From assembly GCA_907165275.2 (NCBI GenBank), contig OU015662.1, forward strand, positions 1,433,501 to 1,497,500: 64,000 nt of DNA, written 5' to 3'. Position 1 is the stretch's first letter, and each line of letters begins with the position of its first letter. Position numbers and translations under genes: made by a program. This document shows, one piece after another, positions 56,455 to 64,000 of the stretch. Origin of the DNA: Zygaena filipendulae. Lineage: Eukaryota; Arthropoda; Insecta; Lepidoptera; Zygaenidae. The notes under the pieces were generated by a model that was given only the letters and a program-made list of their open reading frames with translations, made no database searches and had not been told where the DNA came from.

Positions 56455-59400
56455 CAAGTAATCCTGTATAACGAAGAATAAGTTGTTGGTTTTAAACTCT
56501 TTTTATAACTCTCTCTCTCTCTCTCTTTTGCTTTCTAATACTCATTCATTCATTCGGTTATTAAAATGTCGTGTAGTCAAAGTATAAGGTCATAATATAA
56601 TTAAATAATGCAATTATAATGGGTACCTCTGCTTAGTATGTAGAATGGCAACGTTATTCTTCCTTTTATCTCGAAACGCCGCCGCCTGTCATCATTTAAT
56701 AAAATTACTGCATTTTCTTTCAACATCTTATTATAAGAAATAAACTATCACATTATCAGATAACCCATACGGAATAAACCAAACGGAATATAATATCCCC
56801 AATATCTACGGATCAAGAAGCATAAAATATGCAAACACGTACCAATAAAATGAGAGAAACATAAAGATGAAGGTGTAATTAACACAGCGATAGGCGGTCG
56901 GGGGTAAAAAGAAGTCTTTTAGTGGGACACAAGATGGTATCCATCACACGCGGGTCCGCGAAAGATAATTCGCGAACAATTTGCTTGGTTTATCAGTACG
57001 TAATTATCCGAAACGCGCGACTTAATGACCGGTTGCGATGCCACGCTACGGTGTGAGTGAGGGCCGACTAGCGGACAGCGTGGCACTGGTCACGGGAAAA
57101 AACTAATACCTAATAAGTAACAGAACATTTTCATAAATGCGATTATTGCGATTCGATTGAAAAATATTTCTCTGTTTAATATTTTTACGCGAAAGTGATC
57201 AATGAGGTGAAACAACAAAACAATTTTCTAAAAGAGTAAGCACCTATTTATTGTGTGAATCAATCACAAAAATAAAATATCTTATGGTCGTGTTTTCATC
57301 ATTGTGTAATGTAACTCATTAGTATATTCCTTATCAGTATATGAACGACTCTTATTAAAAAAACTGTTTTTTACATGGTATGAAAATCTAAATTCTACTT
57401 TTAATGCATCAGTCAGATACATATTTTTTCTTTTGACCTATTCAAAGTAAATTGGTATCATATAGCGGTCTGCGTTAGGTATAACTTAGTAAAATATGCA
57501 TTTAGGCTAAGTATTATAATCTGTGGTTGTTATAGCAAAAATCCCGCTCGAAGTCTATCATTTACACCGAACCATGAAATATGATGCGCTGGCGCATCCT
57601 CCCGAAAGAGTAATATGGATGCGCGCCGCCGCCGTGTCATTACAGCCGTGAGTTATGGCGTCGACACTTGTCGTGTCGTCGACCAAAAGATACACAATAA
57701 ATATATTATAATACAACGGTAATAAGTACAAAAGCGATAATTGAGCGCGAAATTTAATTTCCATGAAGCGCAAAATCGTTGGAAAGTTCACATCACTCAA
57801 GTGAATTCTTTCAACTGTTGTTGTTAAATTAATAAGATGTATTCCACAACCGATGACACAGTGAAGATGCGAGCAGTAAAACTAATTACATATACATCTT
57901 ATTTATGTCGCAATGCCTAACGATAAACCAGTTTTCTTTCGTAAGAGATACATACGAGTTTTTAGTTTGGTTTTAAGAAGTTATTAAAAAAGGTTAAATT
58001 TTTCCCGAGACACCAAAGATTTCTGAAGGTTTCGAAATTCACCCGCAGCCGCGGGAACCACCTATGGGCTAAGTATGAGTGCTAGGTTTGGATAATGTTT
58101 AGCAGATTTCATTCAAATCAACTTAAAAAAGGGCTCACTGTTTCTGTGTCCACGGCTTTATCCCAAATAACACGACCACTGCATGATTATAAATTGTCTA
58201 AGGTAATGTATAATAATATATAGGTACAAGGTTATTTCAGGCTACGCAAAAGCTGACACCTAACATCTCAAATAATTTCATTAAAAGAATATTAAATAAA
58301 GAAAAGATAAGTACCTAACCTACTAGTATTATAGAAAATAAACACACAGTTTTAGAGTTAAAAAGTTTTATTTGAGAAGGAAATACGAACTCATTTTTTC
58401 GTTTTAATATAACATAGTTATAAACTATTCTAAAACTGATTAAAAACTATTTTCATGTGTTTCAGGTTAAGTAAGTTTATTAGGTACATATTTTTTAATA
58501 CTGATTTGCAACTTTTTTTATATAATGTTATATTTGAGTAAAGGGAAAGTAAAGGGAGTATTCATGTTCATCCCACAGCGATTCGTCCTCCAAAGAAAAA
58601 TGATTGAAAATTTAAGGCGACAGATCCATTTAGAACGAAGTACCTACCTATTTTCTATTCATAAATTTAATTTTCTTTTAATTTTATTGCTGTTCTTTTT
58701 CCTAAACTTGTCAATGAGACAAATGGGAAAACATCCTTTAGGGCTTTTTTATAGATGAAAAATCCACACTATTACCAACACACAAGTCCCGAATTGCGAT
58801 GCGCGACCCACCACGCGTGATTGAGCGGTGGCGCGGCGCGGGCGCAGCTTTCTACCTTCACCCTTCACGCTAATTTACTGATGAGAGCAATTTTTAATTA
58901 AATTCCCATCCAAAAGCAACGGTTACACATCGCTTAAGGGTTTAATTGGTTACCTTTAGTTTAAAACGACTAATTAGTTGTTTGTTTATGCGTGCATTTT
59001 TTTGTATCAGTGAATGTAAAGTAAATCAGAATAATGTATTTTTATACAGTTTACAAAATTATCCAAAAAGATTTAATTTACATTCGAATATTCTAATATA
59101 AAAAGTAACTCGAATATTTTTACACGACCAAGGGACTCAACCCCTTCTTAAATTCTGACAAAAAGCATTAAGAAAAACCCCCAAACCTTCGAAGAAAATT
59201 AGGTGACATGAAACGGTGCACAACCTACCTGCTAAAAAATTACATAAGTACCTGTACTTTACCCAAAATATGCGCGGAAATTGATAATTAAGTACAAAAT
59301 TTTATTCGAAAACACAATTTGACGAACAAAAATTTTGTGGCGCCATTTCATGTTTAGATATTTGAATTTTTTTTAATTCAAAAACGGCTTTCTATCTTCA

Positions 59401-59689
59401 AGCCAGTTCCAAATATAAATAAAATATTTTAATAAGTTGGTTGCCAGTTGCTACGTTTCGGAGTAAAAAGATGGTTCGCATTTTTAAATTATTTACGAGA
59501 TTTTATAGTTATTTATTTGGCCGCTACCATACGAAAAATAGGTGTAATTTTTCATACGACTTAGCCAGTCGCTGTTTCCTGCTTTGACCGAGTAGAGCCA
59601 GCATTTTCAATTTATCTCGAGCAAGCTTGTCAAAACTCAAATTTCCAAGCGTATTTGAGAAATTCTTAATATTACAAATGCGAATATTC
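56455..59689. other. Long unique stretch
   Basis: No gene over 3.2 kb. (CT)n at about 56511-56527. GC-richer parts at 56895-57090, 57585-57675 and 58790-58860. Frames at 57558-57800 and 58525-58758 lack motifs. Confidence 0.35.
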
Positions 59690-59816
59690 GTTTCATCACT
59701 AATAGAGGGTATTTAAATTTTGCGTAATATATAGAGTAGGTACTTTTTATTCCGCAATTCCCGCGAGAACTCCGAAATTAACGCGGGTGAAACCGCGGGT
59801 AACCGCGAGTAGGTAG
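59690..59816 (+). mobile_element. Helitron 3' part
   Basis: GAGTAGGTACTTTTTATTCC, CCCGCGAGAACTCCG, AACGCGGGTGAAACCGCGG; terminal CTAGT replaced by GTAGT. Confidence 0.7.
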
Positions 59817-59899
59817 TACGGAATTTATCTATTTACGTTCATCAAAATCAACGAACGAATTTCGTTATGACACTTCGAAATCCGATATCAATTTGCGCA

Positions 59900-60117
59900 A
59901 CCTAAAAATGTTATGAATGGGATTTCTAATGGGTCTGTGTGTTGTGCAATGGCCGCGTGGTCGGCAGGTTCCACGCATGACGTCACTTGTGTCTGCCTAA
60001 TATTCAAATTATACGCGTGGGCGACCAACCGGGCACGCGACGTAGGCAAAAAATACGGCCAAGCGCGTATCGAACCACGCGAGTCGCGTTCCGTAGAGAG
60101 AGAACGTAATATTATAG
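59900..60117 (+). promoter_or_regulatory. CG-rich segment ending in a strong donor-like site
   Basis: CATGACGTCACTTG (CRE-like), GCGACCAACCGGGCACGCG, and TTATAG|GTAAGTG at 60117. A 70-codon frame here lacks motifs. Could be a noncoding first exon with its donor, or chance. Confidence 0.25.
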
Positions 60118-60177
60118 GTAAGTGATAGACTCTTTTTTTATTTTGAATATATCACACACCAAACCATCGCCCAAGGT

Positions 60178-60232
60178 TTCGCGTGCGATAATTGGTTCCC
60201 GAGGGGAACTCCGGGATGAAAAGTCACTGTAA
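60178..60232 (-). mobile_element. Helitron fragment
   Basis: TTCCCGAGGGGAACTCCGGG and GATGAAAAGTCACTG; small remnant. Confidence 0.45.
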
Positions 60233-61025
60233 CTCGAGTTTATCCGTAACAACTTACTTAACACCACTGTCCAGCACTATTGTATATGTGTTTATAAAAT
60301 GCACCTTCCATCCTTTCTTTATACAGTCTGCAAGTAAAATAGCAGTGGCATAGGTATCTTTAGAGTTTAGCTTTAGAGTTATATTTTTTCTTGCTATGCA
60401 ATACGCTGAAATTCACAAAGGCGGCTTATATTTGTATAGAAACAAATGAAATTAGAAACTAATACATTCATTATACCTTTATAGCATTGCTTCAGAGAGC
60501 TTAGCTTTTATTTCTATCATATTTCAGTTGTATCCAAAAACATGGCGGTTTTGCGACTACAATATCCACGTTTTGACACCAACAATATTTGCCAATCAAC
60601 CAAAATAAACCTTAATTCTAAAGTTGAACCTGTCTAAAAATGGTTAACTAATCACATAATCGCTTTTTTTCTGATTGGAACGGTGAAATATCAATGCAAC
60701 AAAAGTTACATAATTGCCGTGCAGATATAGCTGTCATAATAAGAACAGACTGCGATAAGAGCGACAGAACGTAGCTACATATCCTTCCATTTTTTGCCAT
60801 TCGGCTACGGAACCCTAAATATATATTATCACTTTTAGTTATAATCGGACACGTTGACCATTGAAAAAAATATTTACCACTAGTATAATAAAGAGGTAGA
60901 TAGGTTTATAAGAAAAGTAATAGAAACCACCAGAAGGAGAAGGCCAATTCTGTGACTCAAAACAACGCTGTGCTTGTTTATGCGTGCGTGCGTGTAGGCC
61001 GAGTATACATGCGTATTGAGTGTTT
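60233..61025. other. No recognisable feature
   Basis: AT-rich unique DNA. AACATGGCGGTTTTG (60540) is another YY1/Pho-like site. Confidence 0.35.
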
Positions 61026-61168
61026 GTAAGGGTTGGGCATAATTTTATTTTATTTCTTAGGTTAAAGCTTATATAATGTTAATCCGTTATTGGCAGTAGG
61101 TTTAATTTAATAAATATGTACAAAGTATTAAGTGCTGTGGATTATGTTAAATAAATAAATAAATAAAC
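61026..61168 (+). mobile_element. Retroposon 3' tail
   Basis: TTAATTTAATAAATATGTAC, GTGCTGTGGATTATG, then (AAAT)n at about 61147-61166. Confidence 0.5.
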
Positions 61169-61631
61169 GATCCGGACTACATCGACGCCCGAGGGTCTGT
61201 CTTCCCACATACAATACGCCCTTTCGATCGGTTTAGCGGGAGTTTGTGAGTATTGATAAATACGTGCGGAGACCCTTATTATTATATTATTATTGTTTTT
61301 TTTTTATTCTAGCAACAAACAGTAATATACATACTTGAGTTACCAGTAATATCGAAACATTGCGAAATTCTTTAGTCGAACGTATTTCATTTATGTACAC
61401 AAAATAAGCAACAATTCTGGTGAGAGGTCAATAAACTTTGACGCCCACAGCTTTTCCGATTGAGTATATTTCTGACCAATTACTACTATCCAAATTACAA
61501 AGAACAATGGTGGACCCAAAACGAGAGTTCATTTTACACAAACTAATCCCATCTAAATAAACAGAAAAGGCGAAATCGGAACCTGCTAGGCGACTTGAAT
61601 TTTGTCGTTTCATCTTAAACACTGATGCTGA
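61169..61631. other. No recognisable feature
   Basis: Mixed composition; minus-strand frame 61428-61622 has no motif. Confidence 0.35.
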
Positions 61632-62123
61632 CGAGGAACGTTAAATTTCGCTAGTAAAATCGGTTGTTTTAGCGATTCTAAACTAAACTAAAAAAAAAAA
61701 ATGAAAACATACATTTTCTCTCCCCGCGCAGATTTAAATAGGTACATAACATACTAAGAATTACGCATCTTTAAATTGACTTTTATACTTTTTTGGAAAG
61801 CTTACAAAATAGGCAAGTTTTTTTTATTTATTTTTTTTACGAGGCCACATTTTTCGAAGCTTAATGTGAAAATATTGGTAAGATTTCTTGAATCACTCAC
61901 AATTTTAATTATTTTGTTGAATTAAGTACTTTTATGTTCATAGCTTATTTAATTATTAAATGGTACCTATTCGATAAGTAGTTTTTTTTTTTTAATTAAA
62001 TATCAAATTTTGGGTAAAATATAAAAACCTTTAAAAACTATTGAATTTCGGCTATGCGTATGGCGGGTCTGATTTGTTGCATTTTGACCCCCTTTCAGCT
62101 CCCAACGGACGTACGTCGAATTA
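61632..62123. mobile_element. TIR element G, copy 2, left end lost
   Basis: Begins at TTTCGCTAGTAAAATCGGTT homology and ends CCCCTTTCAGCTCCCAACGG plus ACGTACGTCGAATTA. Matches 55915-56454; the left TIR and first 60 bp are missing. Confidence 0.8.
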
Positions 62124-62176
62124 CGACTAATCTTGTATTATAGGTGTTTCATATCAGTACTATAACAAAAAAAAAC

Positions 62177-62506
62177 TCAAGGCAACATCGAAATTCTCGC
62201 GAGGAACCGACACAGACCAGCTAAGTATATGCATGTTTTATACATGCATATATACAGTAAGTCGGGTTGTTTGCAAACTTTCCAAATATTATAAGAAACA
62301 GTAAACATACGAGAATAATGGCTTAATGAGGCGATCTTCACGCCGAGCCGTGGGCGGGGTGACCAGGGGCTATATGCACCGGTGATTTCCCCAACATCAT
62401 AATCGAGGGTAATGCCGGTCGTCGGCGAGGAAGATCGATTCTGCTTAAACAACGCCAGCAACATTATGATACTGACAATACACAAATAGAAGGGGCATCT
62501 ACTCAA
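62177..62506 (-). other. Unresolved open stretch
   Basis: Open for 109 codons on the minus strand, though the first codon is TTG. From the first ATG it starts with a hydrophobic MLLALF run, then reads GITLDYDVGEITGAYSPWSP. The region 62330-62450 is GC-richer with balanced codon use, unlike flanks. No domain recognised. Could be an exon, retroelement scrap or noncoding. Confidence 0.25.
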
Positions 62507-63301
62507 TTTATGTGGTATTATAACTATAATACTAAAATATAGTGACCCCGCGTGTCACACACAAAACTATTCGTGTCACACATCAACGTAACGAAATGTA
62601 CTAAACGCTATTTATATTTGCGTTTTTTAATTCACATTTTTGGGAATATTGTGAAAAATATACTTGGGATGTTAGCAAAGGAAGTTATGGGAAAGTTATA
62701 GCATTGTTTTGCCCGTGGCGCTCCTGCTCCACCTGCATTGCCTCTCTAGTTAAATTATAACTTTTTCTGTGCGACAATAACAGATTGACAGGAGTGTAAA
62801 GTAATTTGGCCGTCGCACTTCAAGTAATGCCGGTCATATCGGCTTTAATGAAGCTATAATATTATTCATTATCGTTAAAATAAATTACTTCAAAGATGAA
62901 AGGTTACTATTGAGTAATGAAGGAGTGATGGTTTCGAAATTATTCGCAATGGACGGCGATACTCCGTAAGAGATGCTTAAAATATGTAATTGTAACATGA
63001 AATTTATGTGAAAATATTTAAAAATTTGGTCCGCACATGCAAATTATGTCAACAGCAACGATATAATTTCATTTTATATTTTTTAATAATAATTTAAGAA
63101 GCAAATTGCATACGCTAAAGAGCAATCGATTCGCGATTTTCCAGAAAACAATTTGTACCCACCAAAAGTGATGTTTCAGTGATAATTAACCATAATGAAA
63201 CCAGTGTTTTTGTTGTTCACAAAAGAATCCAAGTCTACTTAACATAGATTTTATTCCGAACAATATAAATAAACAATAGAAACCAAGCCTAAAATCCATA
63301 T
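62507..63301. other. No recognisable feature
   Basis: AT-rich unique DNA; no gene. Confidence 0.4.
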
Positions 63302-63452
63302 TCTATACATATAAAATGCTTTGTCCTGAATGACTGATGGATCAACGCACAGCCTAAACCGCTGATCGTAGAGACCTGAAACTTGGAGGGTGTGTTTTTT
63401 TTTGCTTTTCAACCCCTTTTCATCCCCTTAGAAACTGCGCGGGAGAGCTAGT
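63302..63452 (+). mobile_element. Helitron, TCTATACATATAAAA-type, internally deleted
   Basis: TCTATACATATAAAATGC, CCTGAATGACTGATGGATC, CCCCTTTTCATCCCC, GCGCGGGAGAGCTAGT. Shorter than copies at 2749 and 5910. Confidence 0.85.
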
Positions 63453-64000
63453 TTATAATAAAAGCTGTATATAATAAAAGCAAAATCGCACTTACAGGTT
63501 CACTATTCATAATGTTCTGTTGCAGTTAGCATGTTCTGTTGGCATGTATAGTGTATGGGAAGCAAATGTCAATTAGGCAATAAATTTTTACCCATGAGTT
63601 CCCGAGAAAATTCCGATGTTCACGAGGGTGAAAATAGCCACTTTTTTCGGTTATTTGCGGTCTGGCTCCTGCGGACTTTTTGGGTTATGTCGGGGGGAGG
63701 TCTTGTCTACTTCAAACCGCTCCTTCTGGGCTCCTTGCGAGCTTTTTACGTTGGGCGCCGATGTAACGCTGCAAATACCACAAAAAACGAACTCCAGACA
63801 TGTACGAGCCAGGAGAAAAATACAAATTAAGTGTGTATTCACTCCCGCACCCCCGTACTTCATTGGATAGGCACCGCTAGAACTCTCATCCCGAGAAACT
63901 TGTTGACTGCCTTCGGGCCAGGCGCGACCGCCAGCCCGCAGTACCTATCACGACTTTATATAAATAAGCCGTTGGTAATCACTACATATAGAATAACAAA
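63453..64000. other. No recognisable gene
   Basis: Weak Helitron words (GAGTTCCCGAGAAAATTCCG) near 63598-63635. Overlapping frames on both strands at 63555-63870 lack motifs. Confidence 0.35.

Overview
This 64 kb window looks like AT-rich noncoding DNA from a moth or butterfly (Lepidoptera). The assignment rests on repeats I recognise rather than on any gene. There are more than 30 copies or pieces of the short Helitron-like elements that end in a CGCGG hairpin plus ACAGCTAGT. There is a tRNA-derived SINE whose body reads CTTGGTTTCCACGACACAAG, and GTAGGTA/TACCTAC words are scattered throughout. No species can be named from the window alone.

I found no convincing host protein-coding gene, rRNA, functional tRNA or CRISPR array. 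The open reading frames are short, lack recognisable domains, and often run through repeats. The only recognisable coding traces are a LINE ORF2 C-terminus on the minus strand (17528-17715) and a retroelement fragment on the minus strand split by a hAT element (26400-27030). Two short open stretches (47567-47771 and 62177-62506) remain unresolved. The window is best read as a large intergenic or intronic region.

Layout. 0-10 kb: Helitrons, a LINE 3' end, a SINE and a paired palindromic MITE (PalA) at 6583-7150. 10-20 kb: MITE families B, C and F, more Helitrons, the LINE remnant and several GC-rich unique islands. 20-27.7 kb: a third PalA, a head-to-tail Helitron pair, a 470-bp hAT with an 8-bp target duplication, and a TIR element. 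27.7-33 kb: mostly unique AT-rich DNA. 33-40 kb: Helitron clusters, some with LINE tails inserted in them. 40-49.3 kb: a foldback, a PalA interrupted by MITE B, and a 476-bp hAT with an 8-bp target duplication. 50-64 kb: scattered Helitrons, MITE copies C3 and F3, a two-copy TIR family (G), and long stretches where I recognise nothing.

The most interesting material is the repeat architecture. One PalA copy sits in a palindrome that extends 45 bp perfectly beyond both usual ends. Another PalA was split by MITE B. Every full MITE B copy carries one or two TGACGTCA (CRE-like) palindromes. Two hAT-type elements have clear 8-bp target duplications. GC-rich unique islands between the repeats are plausible cis-regulatory DNA, but that is inference only. 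PalA, B, C, F, G, H, I and J are labels used only in this report.
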